A stretch of 64,000 bases of DNA, taken from positions 103,850 through 167,849 of the forward strand of contig NZ_RXYA01000010.1 in NCBI RefSeq assembly GCF_008086595.1. Reading direction: 5' to 3'. Under the pieces are notes generated by a model. It did no database searches, was not told where the DNA came from, and saw only the letters and a program-made list of their open reading frames with translations. The stretch is from Acetobacterium paludosum (GTDB lineage: Bacteria > Bacillota > Clostridia > Eubacteriales > Eubacteriaceae). How positions within the stretch are numbered: position 1 is the first letter of the stretch; the number at the start of each line of letters is the position of its first letter. This document shows, piece by piece, positions 9,073-18,351 of this stretch. The position numbers were made by a program, and so were the translations under genes.

Positions 9073-10835
9073 TTTTAAACGCATTATGCGACTATTACGA
9101 CTTGCTAAGTCAACAAAAGGATATAGATATTTGTCCATTTGGTTTTCAAAATATACCAGTAAGTTATGCTGCAACATTATCAGAAGAAGGAGAATTATTG
9201 GATATAATATCCTTAAAAGAATTAAATAATAATCGATCTCAAAGCTTTAAAATGCCAATAAGTATGAAGACTTCAAGCATTTCATCATCACCGGTTTGTG
9301 ATAATTTTGAATATATTTTTGGTGTTGGTGGTGAGAAGGGTGAAAAAGCAATAGAGAAAACGAAATTCGAAAAGGCCAAGAGTTTGCATTTAGAAATGTT
9401 TGAAGAAGCAAGCTCTTCTGAAGGAATCGCAATTAGAAAATATTTCGAAAATTGGGATATCGATAAGGCTTGGGAAAATGATTATATCCTAAAACATTAC
9501 TCAGATAAAGGAAAAGCCTTTTCAGGAAATGTGGTTTTTAAGTTTTTGGGGAGTAAAAAATATTTTCACGAACAGCACGAAATCACTGAAATCTGGAAAA
9601 AACAGAATGAAGAAAAATTAAAAGAAGAAGGAATGGAAGTAGCACAGTGTGCCATTTCTGGTGTAACAGCACCAATTGCACGTTTGCATGACAAGTTTAA
9701 AGGTGTAGATGGGGCAAGCACTATGGGAGCATCATTGGTATGTTTTAATAAGGATGCAGATGAATCATACGGTTTAAAACAATCAAGAAATTCAGCAGTC
9801 AGTGAAGAGGTTGCGTTTAAATATTATACTGCTCTTCAATATATGCTTTCAGACAGAGAACAAAAAATTCAAATTGGTGATGCAACCACTGTTTTCTGGG
9901 CAGGAAAAATAGAAAGCGCCTATACCAATATATTTAAAAGTATGATGAACAATCCGGAGGCCATTGAAGAGGACATAGTTGCTGAGGATGTAAAAACAAG
10001 AGAAAAGATAAAGAGTATTTTGGCAGATGGTTCAAAAGGAATATACAATGATACGGAACTCGATTCCAACACGAAGTTCTTCATATTAGGCTTATCACCC
10101 AATGCCGGGAGATTATCGGTCCGTTTTTTCTATAGGGATACCTTTGGTAATTTTTGTGACAAGATTAAACAGCATTATGATGATATTTCGATTTATGGGG
10201 GGGGAAGCGGAAAAGATCATATAAAAATATGGAGTCTTTTAAATGCTACCATCAGCTCAAAAAGTAAAGATAAAAAAGTAAACCCACTTTTAGGTGGTGC
10301 AGTGGCCCGTTCAATTTTCACAGGAGAACAGTATCCACAAATCTTATTAAATCAAACCATCATACGGGTAAAAGCTGAAACACAGATAACCCAGCCAAGG
10401 GCTTCAATTATCAAAGGCTATTTAATAAGAAAAAATAGAATTCAAAAAAAGAAGGAGGAATTAACAATGTATCTTAATGAAAAATCGACAAAACCGGCCT
10501 ATGTATTAGGAAGAACATTTGCAATTCTTGAAATGATTCAAAAAAATGCACTTGGTGACAGTATTAATTCAACAATAAAGGACAAGTATTTTGCTTCAGC
10601 CTGCGCCAATCCTTCATTAGTATTTCCCAATTTATTAAAATTGACCCAGCACCATTTGGCGAAAATTGAGGGGAATTACTGGGATATAAAGTTGGGAGAA
10701 TGCTTGAGTCTTATAGAAGGCGATACGTTTCCAAAAATATTAGACATGGAAAATCAAGGGCGTTTTATTTTAGGTTATTATCAGCAAAATCAAAAAAATT
10801 ATGAAAAAAGAGAAGTGAAAGTAGAGGCTTTATAA
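9069..10835 (+). CDS. cas8c: Type I-C Cascade large subunit Cas8c (Csd1)
   Basis: 588-residue Csd1/Cas8c protein, the large Cascade subunit that recognises the PAM and supports target unwinding. It is assigned from length, position between cas5c and cas7c, and family-like segments such as FFILGLSPNAGRLSVRFFYR and GGAVARSIFTGEQYP. In type I-C an internal start in cas8c can also make a Cas11-like small subunit. An ATG at 10467-10469 following GGAGG (10453-10457) inside this gene fits that pattern and would give about 122 residues. The start is TTG at 9069, in the overlap with the cas5c stop, after GAGGTG. Confidence 0.93.
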   Translation: MILNALCDYYDLLSQQKDIDICPFGFQNIPVSYAATLSEEGELLDIISLKELNNNRSQSFKMPISMKTSSISSSPVCDNFEYIFGVGGEKGEKAIEKTKFEKAKSLHLEMFEEASSSEGIAIRKYFENWDIDKAWENDYILKHYSDKGKAFSGNVVFKFLGSKKYFHEQHEITEIWKKQNEEKLKEEGMEVAQCAISGVTAPIARLHDKFKGVDGASTMGASLVCFNKDADESYGLKQSRNSAVSEEVAFKYYTALQYMLSDREQKIQIGDATTVFWAGKIESAYTNIFKSMMNNPEAIEEDIVAEDVKTREKIKSILADGSKGIYNDTELDSNTKFFILGLSPNAGRLSVRFFYRDTFGNFCDKIKQHYDDISIYGGGSGKDHIKIWSLLNATISSKSKDKKVNPLLGGAVARSIFTGEQYPQILLNQTIIRVKAETQITQPRASIIKGYLIRKNRIQKKKEELTMYLNEKSTKPAYVLGRTFAILEMIQKNALGDSINSTIKDKYFASACANPSLVFPNLLKLTQHHLAKIEGNYWDIKLGECLSLIEGDTFPKILDMENQGRFILGYYQQNQKNYEKREVKVEAL

Positions 10836-11713
10836 TGGAAGATACCATGAAATTTGAAAATGCAATTAAAAACAGATATGAATTTGTGGTTTTATTTGAT
10901 GTAGAGAATGGAAATCCAAACGGCGATCCTGATGCAGGAAATATGCCTAGGGTTGATGCTGAAACCGGTCATGGTCTTGTTACGGATGTTTGTATAAAAA
11001 GAAAAATCAGAAATTATATAGAGTTAGTAAAGAATGATACACCAGGTTATAAAATATTCATAAAAGAAATACTTAATGATAAATTAGAAAATGCTTACGT
11101 AGAAAAGGGACTAACAAAAGAAAAAAAAGGTGACAAGGATAAAATAGCAATAGCACAAGGTTTTATGTGCGAAAATTATTTTGACGTAAGAACTTTTGGT
11201 GCAGTTATGAGTACTGGTGATTATCCTTGTGGTGTTGTGCGGGGGCCGGTTCAAATTAATTTTGCAAAGAGTATTGATCCGATTGCCACTCAGGAAATAA
11301 CTATCACACGAATGGCTATAACAAATCAAAAAGATGCAAGTAAAGGGACCACTGAGATGGGCAAGAAAAGCTTTGTACCCTATGGTTTGTATAAAGCAGA
11401 AGGTTTTGTTTCTGCAGCATTGGCTCAGAATGTTACTGGTTTTACAAATATAGATATTGAATTATTGTGGGAAGCAATTATTAATATGTTCGAAAACGAT
11501 CATTCAGCGGCAAGAGGAAAGATGGTAGTACGTAAACTGATTGTTTTTAAACACGAAAGCTTTCTGGGAAATGCACCATCCCATACTTTGTTGGAAAGAG
11601 TACAAGTAAAACGAATTAATCAAGATATTCCAACAAGAAAATATACGGATTATGAAGTGAAAATTGATAAAAGTAATATGCCGAATGGTGTAACAGTGGA
11701 TGAAAAAATTTGA
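10835..11713 (+). CDS. cas7: Type I-C Cascade backbone subunit Cas7c (Csd2)
   Basis: 292-residue Cas7 of the Csd2/Csh2 family, forming the helical backbone along the crRNA spacer. Diagnostic sequence is FVVLFDVENGNPNGDPDAGN near residue 15 and TFGAVMSTGDYPCGVVRGPVQ in the middle. Its ATG overlaps the cas8c TAA by one base; a second ATG at 10847 is a possible alternative start. It overlaps cas4 by 14 bases at its end. The sequence appears complete. Confidence 0.96.
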   Translation: MEDTMKFENAIKNRYEFVVLFDVENGNPNGDPDAGNMPRVDAETGHGLVTDVCIKRKIRNYIELVKNDTPGYKIFIKEILNDKLENAYVEKGLTKEKKGDKDKIAIAQGFMCENYFDVRTFGAVMSTGDYPCGVVRGPVQINFAKSIDPIATQEITITRMAITNQKDASKGTTEMGKKSFVPYGLYKAEGFVSAALAQNVTGFTNIDIELLWEAIINMFENDHSAARGKMVVRKLIVFKHESFLGNAPSHTLLERVQVKRINQDIPTRKYTDYEVKIDKSNMPNGVTVDEKI

Positions 11714-12368
11714 CGAAGGAATTGAAAGATTGCCACTATCTTCATTAAAACAGTATATATATTGTAAAAGAAGATTTGCACTTATGTATCTTGAATGTGA
11801 GTGGGGGAATAATTATAAAATTGTCGAAGGTGATTTGTTACACCAACGTGCAGATGATCCAAATTTCAACGAAAAGCGGGGAGCTATTTATATAAGCAGA
11901 AGTGTGCCAATTTTTTCAAATAAATTAAATCTTTATGGAGTTGCTGATATTGTTGAGTTTATTCAAAACGAAAAGGGTATTAAGATACCAAGAAAAAAGG
12001 GCCTTTGGGAAATAAATCCAGTTGAATATAAAAATGGGAAACCAGAAAAAAGTAATGCAGATAATTACCAATTATGTGCGCAAGTTATGTGCCTGGAAGA
12101 AATGTTTCAAACTGAAATTAAAAGTGGTGATATCTTTTATGGAAAAATTAAAAGGAGGGTAACAGTTGAAATAACCGAGGAATTAAAAGAGGAGGTGAAA
12201 GTACAGGTGAAAAATATGAATGATTTGCTTTTAAATCAAAAGGTTCCGAATAAATCTAAAGATCAAATCTGTAGTTTGTGTTCATTAATCAATACTTGTA
12301 TTCCATCTGTATTTAATAAGCAAAAAAAGTTAAAAGATCGGATATCGATACTGATGAAAGAAAATTGA
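11700..12368 (+). CDS. cas4: CRISPR adaptation nuclease Cas4
   Basis: 222-residue RecB-like Fe-S nuclease. Cys22 and the C-terminal Cys191, Cys194 and Cys200 would hold a [4Fe-4S] cluster. His48, Asp83, Glu109 and Lys111 (PVEYKNG) match the RecB-family metal and catalytic positions, and YQLCAQ is the downstream motif. Cas4 works with Cas1-Cas2 to trim prespacers and select those with a correct PAM. It overlaps cas7c by 14 bases, and cas1 follows immediately after its stop. Confidence 0.95.
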   Translation: MKKFDEGIERLPLSSLKQYIYCKRRFALMYLECEWGNNYKIVEGDLLHQRADDPNFNEKRGAIYISRSVPIFSNKLNLYGVADIVEFIQNEKGIKIPRKKGLWEINPVEYKNGKPEKSNADNYQLCAQVMCLEEMFQTEIKSGDIFYGKIKRRVTVEITEELKEEVKVQVKNMNDLLLNQKVPNKSKDQICSLCSLINTCIPSVFNKQKKLKDRISILMKEN

Positions 12369-12369
12369 C

Positions 12370-13401
12370 ATGAAAAAATTACTCAATAGTTTATATATTA
12401 CAACCCCAAACTCATATCTTTCACTGGATGGTGAAAATCTTGTTGTTTTGTTGGAAGATAATGAAAAGTTTCGGTTGCCGTTTGTTAATATTGAAAATAT
12501 TATCTGTTTTGGTTATATGGGGGCTAGTCCTGCATTAATGGGCAAATGTGCTGATAATAACATATCCATAAATTTTTTAAAACCCAATGGCGAATACTTG
12601 GCTAGAATTGTTGGTAAGACAAAAGGAAATGTACTACTTAGGAAAAAACAATATACATTAAGTGAAAATGAAGAATTTTGTTTGAATATATCTAAAAACA
12701 TTATTGCAGCTAAGCTTTGCAATAGTAGAATGACTTTGGAGAGAACAATAAGAGATAATTTCGATAAAATAGATACATCGAATCTAAAAATAACATCAAA
12801 CTATATTGCTAATAATATTGATAGAATTTATGAATTTAATGATTCTGATCAATTAAGGGGCTTTGAAGGAATTATTGCAAGAAATTATTTTTCCGTTTTT
12901 AGTGATATGGTATTGGCTCAAAAAAAAGATTTTAGTATGATTGAACGTTCAAAAAGACCGCCATTAGACTTCTTAAATTGTATGTTGTCATATCTTTATA
13001 CAATTCTTTCATTTGAAGTTCGATCGGCGTTGGAGACCGTAGGATTAGATCCTTATGTTGGTTTTATGCATACTTTAAGACCAGGTCGACCATCGTTAGC
13101 ACTTGATTTAATGGAAGAATTGAGAGCATATATGGTTGATCGAGTTGTATTAACTATGATTAATTTAAAGCATATAACGAAAAAAGACTTTCAAAAAAAA
13201 GAAGGTGGCGGTGTATTAATGACCGATGATGGAAGAAAAAAAATACTTAAATGTTGGCAGGATAGAAAAAAAGAAATAATTATGCATCCATATATTAAAG
13301 AAAAAATTGAGATTGGGTTGATTCCTTATGTACAAGCACAGTTGCTGGGTAAGTATTTACGTGAAGAGTTACCGGAGTATTGTCCGTTTTTAATGAGATG
13401 A
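12370..13401 (+). CDS. cas1: CRISPR integrase Cas1
   Basis: 343-residue type I-C Cas1. The metal-binding catalytic residues are present: Glu166 (GFEGIIARNYF), His234 (FMHTLRPGRP) and Glu249 (DLMEELR). It integrates new spacers at the leader end of the array in complex with Cas2. It starts one base after the cas4 stop. Its AT-rich composition and codon use match the other cas genes and differ from the neighbouring lct genes. Confidence 0.97.
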   Translation: MKKLLNSLYITTPNSYLSLDGENLVVLLEDNEKFRLPFVNIENIICFGYMGASPALMGKCADNNISINFLKPNGEYLARIVGKTKGNVLLRKKQYTLSENEEFCLNISKNIIAAKLCNSRMTLERTIRDNFDKIDTSNLKITSNYIANNIDRIYEFNDSDQLRGFEGIIARNYFSVFSDMVLAQKKDFSMIERSKRPPLDFLNCMLSYLYTILSFEVRSALETVGLDPYVGFMHTLRPGRPSLALDLMEELRAYMVDRVVLTMINLKHITKKDFQKKEGGGVLMTDDGRKKILKCWQDRKKEIIMHPYIKEKIEIGLIPYVQAQLLGKYLREELPEYCPFLMR

Positions 13402-13410
13402 GGTGGTTTT

Positions 13411-13701
13411 ATGTATGTTATAATCGGCTATGATGTGAGTACGATGTCGGCTGAAGGAAGAAAACGACTAAGAAAAGTCAGTAAAGCTTGTCAAAATTAT
13501 GGACAACGAGTTCAAAATTCACTTTTTGAATGCTGTATTGATTATGGTACATTTTTAAAATTGAAAAATGAATTAGAAAAAATAATAAATAAAGAAACAG
13601 ACAGTTTGAGATATTATTATTTAGGTAATAATTGGGAAAAAAAAGTGGAACATGTGGGTGCGAAACCATCATTCAATCCACAAGATATTTTAATAATCTA
13701 G
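13411..13701 (+). CDS. cas2: CRISPR adaptation protein Cas2
   Basis: 96-residue Cas2 with a ferredoxin-like fold signature (MYVIIGYDVST, with Asp8). It bridges two Cas1 dimers in the spacer integration complex. It follows cas1 by 9 bases with a GAGGTG site, and is the last gene before the leader and array. Confidence 0.96.
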   Translation: MYVIIGYDVSTMSAEGRKRLRKVSKACQNYGQRVQNSLFECCIDYGTFLKLKNELEKIINKETDSLRYYYLGNNWEKKVEHVGAKPSFNPQDILII

Positions 13702-13860
13702 TGGTGTTTTGCGAACCCCAAGCTAACATTGTTTTCTATTCTATAGAAAGCTGGATATAATCAGATTCTTAAAAATAAAAACTAAAAATAAACAAAAAAC
13801 TAGTCCGCCTCAAAAAGTCGTGAAACGGCATAGATACAGCATTTTTTATCTAATTGCAGA
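13702..13860 (+). promoter_or_regulatory. CRISPR leader
   Basis: 159 AT-rich bases between the cas2 stop and the first repeat. It is taken as the leader because it adjoins the cas operon and intact repeats, while the degenerate repeat is at the far end of the array. The array promoter and integration signals should lie here. TATAAT-like sequence occurs at 13754-13760, but no convincing -35 was found. Confidence 0.7.
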
Positions 13861-16800
13861 GTCGCGCTCCGCATGGGGCGTGTGGATTGAAACAAATATA
13901 GAATCAAAAATAGCGAAGAAAATGACAGTCGCGCTCCGCATGGGGCGTGTGGATTGAAACTACTATAGTAGCATTATAAGCGGCTCCCATTGGGTCGCGC
14001 TCCGCATGGGGCGTGTGGATTGAAACTTCATTATTAGCGACTCTAACATGGGCCATAAGTCGCGCTCCGCATGGGGCGTGTGGATTGAAACCATTATAGG
14101 GATCTAATAAAGCCTGTACACTCTCAAGTCGCGCTCCGCATGGGGCGTGTGGATTGAAACTTCTATACTGGTCAACTAAAGGTTGGCAGGTCTTGTCGCG
14201 CTCCGCATGGGGCGTGTGGATTGAAACTTAGACTGCCCTATGTTGTTAGTTTATTCTACGTCGCGCTCCGCATGGGGCGTGTGGATTGAAACCTCTAGGA
14301 CAGTTTGGTACAGATACAGGAGTTAGTCGCGCTCCGCATGGGGCGTGTGGATTGAAACTACTTTGTTTAGTGCATCATCAATCAGCTTAACCGTCGCGCT
14401 CCGCATGGGGCGTGTGGATTGAAACTCACCTCATAATCTTTAAATATTGAATCATTAAAGTCGCGCTCCGCATGGGGCGTGTGGATTGAAACATTTAGCA
14501 AGTATGGCATTAAAAGAATATGTAAAGTCGCGCTCCGCATGGGGCGTGTGGATTGAAACCAATCGGTGGTACAGCAATTGCATTATCATTAAGTCGCGCT
14601 CCGCATGGGGCGTGTGGATTGAAACGTGACATTACATAGGTTACTTATTGTTTGTTGTTGTCGCGCTCCGCATGGGGCGTGTGGATTGAAACTATAATAA
14701 AACTTTGGTTGCTCCACCATCGTTTGTCGCGCTCCGCATGGGGCGTGTGGATTGAAACACCGCTGATACAATTCTGCTTGCTTCATCTCGTGGTCGCGCT
14801 CCGCATGGGGCGTGTGGATTGAAACTTAATGAGATATATCAACCACAAGGATTTGTCGGTCGCGCTCCGCATGGGGCGTGTGGATTGAAACTGCTCATGG
14901 TAGAAATATGAATATTGTTGTCAAGTCGCGCTCCGCATGGGGCGTGTGGATTGAAACATCCCATGCCTGTTGAACTTCCCATTTCGTACTGTCGCGCTCC
15001 GCATGGGGCGTGTGGATTGAAACTAGTAGGAAGACCTAAAACAGAGGTGGAGGTGTCGTCGCGCTCCGCATGGGGCGTGTGGATTGAAACTAAAATAGGT
15101 TACTGTGTTGAATGCCACCAAACGTCGCGCTCCGCATGGGGCGTGTGGATTGAAACTTTACCGCCATTTTGAAAGAAACCATACACTGAAGTCGCGCTCC
15201 GCATGGGGCGTGTGGATTGAAACTCTACACAAATAGTATATTATGGTTAAGTTTGTGTCGCGCTCCGCATGGGGCGTGTGGATTGAAACATCAGAACAGT
15301 ACTCTAACCTATTGAGTTACACCCGTCGCGCTCCGCATGGGGCGTGTGGATTGAAACTATTAAGACCTGCTACCCAATCATTGATGTTATGTCGCGCTCC
15401 GCATGGGGCGTGTGGATTGAAACTACATATATCAATAAAATCACTAGGCTGTTCTCGTCGCGCTCCGCATGGGGCGTGTGGATTGAAACTAGTAGGAAGA
15501 CCTAAAACAGAGATGGAGGTGTCAAGTCGCGCTCCGCATGGGGCGTGTGGATTGAAACTTATAACACAATAACCTAATTCCCCACATTTTCGTCGCGCTC
15601 CGCATGGGGCGTGTGGATTGAAACTGGTAGAGGTGTCCATGTAAATGATTGTGTATCTGTCGCGCTCCGCATGGGGCGTGTGGATTGAAACTTATAGTAA
15701 GAAACTCTTCTTCTATTTGATAGGTGTCGCGCTCCGCATGGGGCGTGTGGATTGAAACATTCCTAAAGACTCCATTACCTCACGTTCGTTTTGTCGCGCT
15801 CCGCATGGGGCGTGTGGATTGAAACTAATACTAACCTTGATGAATACAGAAAGATTGTAGTCGCGCTCCGCATGGGGCGTGTGGATTGAAACTATTGTAA
15901 AAACTCTTTCTGCCATCATATTCACGTCGCGCTCCGCATGGGGCGTGTGGATTGAAACCATAGTTTTACCTCTCATTATAAAATTTTTGCCTGTCGCGCT
16001 CCGCATGGGGCGTGTGGATTGAAACCATCGAGCCTTTTTTCAGTTTTCGTAACGGCGTCGTCGCGCTCCGCATGGGGCGTGTGGATTGAAACTCCGCGAA
16101 ACTCATTATTAATACCTCCTAGTTGTCGCGCTCCGCATGGGGCGTGTGGATTGAAACAACATATAACAATAGCGCTTGCATTTCAGTTAATGTCGCGCTC
16201 CGCATGGGGCGTGTGGATTGAAACGTGTGACTGAGGTTTTGGTATCAACTGTAGCCCGTCGCGCTCCGCATGGGGCGTGTGGATTGAAACTTTCATCCCC
16301 AAAATTACCTGATGGTATAATAAGGTCGCGCTCCGCATGGGGCGTGTGGATTGAAACCTGACAGTAATTCAATGAGAACAATTCCTGCATGTCGCGCTCC
16401 GCATGGGGCGTGTGGATTGAAACTCACCTGTTGTACCAGCTGTTACACCATTACTAGTCGCGCTCCGCATGGGGCGTGTGGATTGAAACAAAAAGCCTAC
16501 ATCTAAATCATAGTTAGAATACGTCGCGCTCCGCATGGGGCGTGTGGATTGAAACTCATCTAAGTGGGAAGAGTCATTTACATTAGTAGGTCGCGCTCCG
16601 CATGGGGCGTGTGGATTGAAACTCTTCCCACGTTTTACCTTCCCCCTCCATTGTAGGTCGCGCTCCGCATGGGGCGTGTGGATTGAAACTATCAAAATCT
16701 GCCATCGGAGTAATAACGCCATCGTCGCGCTCCGCATGGGGCGTGTGGATTGAAACGTTGATGTTTAACGCCTTTCGTGATGCAGCAATGTCGCGCTCCG

Positions 16801-17359
16801 CATGGGGCGTGTGGATTGAAACTATGGGTAACCCTGCTTTCTTGCAGGCCTTGTATAGTCGCGCTCCGCATGGGGCGTGTGGATTGAAACACGAAAACAA
16901 GACGGCGATGAATTTTATACTGAGTCGCGCTCCGCATGGGGCGTGTGGATTGAAACTACATAAATTTCTTATGGGACATAATATTTTTGGGTCGCGCTCC
17001 GCATGGGGCGTGTGGATTGAAACAAAAAATTCAGTATCATGCAAGGCGATCTCCCCGGTCGCGCTCCGCATGGGGCGTGTGGATTGAAACAGCTCTTATT
17101 GGCTCTCCCGTCCATCTGATTTCGGTCGCGCTCCGCATGGGGCGTGTGGATTGAAACCTGCCGATTTATAGGCAATATTACAGGGTTGATCGTCGCGCTC
17201 CGCATGGGGCGTGTGGATTGAAACACGAAATTTGGATATTTTTCAAGCAAATCCTCTAAGTCGCGCTCCGCATGGGGCGTGTGGATTGAAACCTAACTCT
17301 TCGATCACCTTATCCAGTACCGCCAGGTCGCGCTCCGCATGGGGCGTGTGGATTGAAAT
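13861..17359 (+). CRISPR. CRISPR array, type I-C, 53 repeats and 52 spacers
   Basis: A 33-bp repeat, beginning GTCGCGCTCCGCATGGGGCG and ending GTGTGGATTGAAAC, recurs every 65-69 bases; spacers are 32-36 bases. I counted 53 copies, from 13861-13893 to 17327-17359. All inner copies read as identical; the last ends in T instead of C, marking the old, leader-distal end. The repeat ending ATTGAAAC and the upstream cas operon give the direction of transcription as +. The repeat is much more G+C-rich than the spacers. Spacers at 15024-15057 and 15490-15525 are nearly identical. Open frames across this region are artefacts of the repeat. Confidence 0.99.
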
Positions 17360-17531
17360 TTCTTGTCTTTATACTATAGAAACAACTCGCATAATCTCCG
17401 TGAATAATATTTCGCAAATTTATAAAAAAAATATAGATATGAGGAGAAAACTGATAGCACTATTGTCGCTAGAATTTGATTTTTTCACTTTGTCAAAACT
17501 CCGATTTGCTGTTCTTTAATTGCTATTATTC

Positions 17532-17560
17532 TTGACAACTTTAAAATTAAAGAATAAAAT
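17532..17560 (+). promoter_or_regulatory. Sigma-70 promoter of the glpP leader RNA
   Basis: TTGACA (17532-17537), a 17-base spacer and TAAAAT (17555-17560). Transcription would start near 17567, just ahead of the conserved leader. The 172 bases between the CRISPR array and this promoter (17360-17531) contain no gene I can support. A matching promoter lies before the second leader at 24395. Confidence 0.8.
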
Positions 17561-17566
17561 GGCTCT

Positions 17567-17688
17567 ACAAGTAAACCATTACAATAGAATAACACAGGGC
17601 AAGAGTTTAAGAGATGTTCGTATAATACTGCCGTTACGCCGGACCGGAATTTTCGGGATTGCGCCCTTTGTATGATGCGGACTTTTTT
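17567..17688 (+). ncRNA. Attenuator leader RNA upstream of glpP (copy A)
   Basis: Conserved leader, highly similar over its whole length to 24431-24550. An early ACAGGGC (17594-17600) can pair with GCCCT (17663-17667). The strand 17617-17628 can pair with 17670-17681 to make a 12-position terminator stem, followed by C and a T run (17683-17688). The two pairings interleave, so they either compete or form a pseudoknot, as expected of an attenuator or riboswitch. Because GlpP proteins are glycerol-3-phosphate-responsive antiterminators, autoregulation by GlpP is the simplest idea. A small-molecule riboswitch is the alternative. Confidence 0.7.
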
Positions 17689-17710
17689 CATGTCAAAGAA
17701 AGGAAAAATT

Positions 17711-18304
17711 TTGAAAAAGAAAAATTCTGGTAAAGAAGACTTTCAAAAACTACTAAAATCCCACCCGGTTATTCCATCGGTCCATCAGAGAAAAGAATTG
17801 CTTTATGCGATGGAAGAAACGAGTGTTGGCTGGATTATGTTGAAATTAGGGGATGTCAATACGCTGCCGCGGCTGGTTAAGCTTATTCATCAATCAGGCA
17901 AACGTGTGATGGTTCATCAAGATTCCATCAAGGGAATTGCCAGAGATAAGATGGGGATTCAGTATATGGGCAATTGCGGAGTAGATTGCGTGATTACGAT
18001 GAAATCCCCCTGTATAAAATATATTAAAGATGCCGGAATGCTTGCGGCATTCGGTTTTTTTATCATCGATTCAGATGCTTATCGTTCCGGTTTGATGAAC
18101 ATCAAAGAATGTGACCCGGATGGTGTCATTCTGATGCCAGGGACGATTCCGGAGCAGATTATTAAGGCGATTGCCGGGGAAACAACGGCACCCATTATGC
18201 TGGGTGGATTGATGACAACAGAAGAGCAAATCTTAAATGCCGTTCGCATTGGCGCCACTTCAGTTGCAAGTAGCAATCCTGAATTGTGGAACTTCAGTGC
18301 TTAA
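17711..18304 (+). CDS. glpP: Glycerol-3-phosphate-responsive antiterminator GlpP
   Basis: 197-residue GlpP-family protein. Matches include AMEETSVGWIMLKLGDVNTL, VMVHQDSIKGIARDKMGIQY and DGVILMPGTIPEQIIKAI, from the TIM-barrel fold of these RNA-binding antiterminators. In Bacillus, GlpP bound to glycerol-3-phosphate prevents termination in the glpD leader. The frame is open from 17672, but ATGs at 17672 and 17690 lie in or right next to the terminator. TTG at 17711 follows AAAGGA, corresponds in position to the TTG start of the gene behind the twin leader, and gives the usual GlpP length. It is a single gene facing the convergent isomerase pair. Confidence 0.88.
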   Translation: MKKKNSGKEDFQKLLKSHPVIPSVHQRKELLYAMEETSVGWIMLKLGDVNTLPRLVKLIHQSGKRVMVHQDSIKGIARDKMGIQYMGNCGVDCVITMKSPCIKYIKDAGMLAAFGFFIIDSDAYRSGLMNIKECDPDGVILMPGTIPEQIIKAIAGETTAPIMLGGLMTTEEQILNAVRIGATSVASSNPELWNFSA

Positions 18305-18351
18305 AAAAAATATCAAATATTGTCATCCAAACTAAGAATTAAAAAACTGGT

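Noticed and set aside
15091..15591. Spacers at 15091-15123 and (reverse complement) 15559-15591 share 13 of 14 bases and could encode the same GYCV peptide with a synonymous change.
   Set aside because: With 52 spacers a match of this length is expected about by chance; there is not enough to claim a shared target.
16556..16656. Neighbouring spacers sharing GTGGGAAGAGT in opposite orientation.
   Set aside because: Only nine bases are within the spacers; two come from the repeat, and flanks do not fit an overlapping protospacer with a TTC PAM.
14589..17250. Many open frames on both strands in the CRISPR array, with repeated peptides such as RAPHGACGLK and FNPHAPCGAR.
   Set aside because: They are translations of the 33-bp repeat, which lacks stops in several frames; there are no ribosome sites.
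17567..17688. The leader RNAs as cyclic-di-GMP (GEMM) riboswitches because of ACAGGGCAA.
   Set aside because: The rest of the GEMM core (GACGCAAAGCC region) is missing; only the short motif agrees.
17672..17710. glpP starting at ATG 17672 or 17690.
   Set aside because: These codons lie in or directly next to the terminator; TTG 17711 has the ribosome site, corresponds to the start behind the twin leader, and gives normal length.
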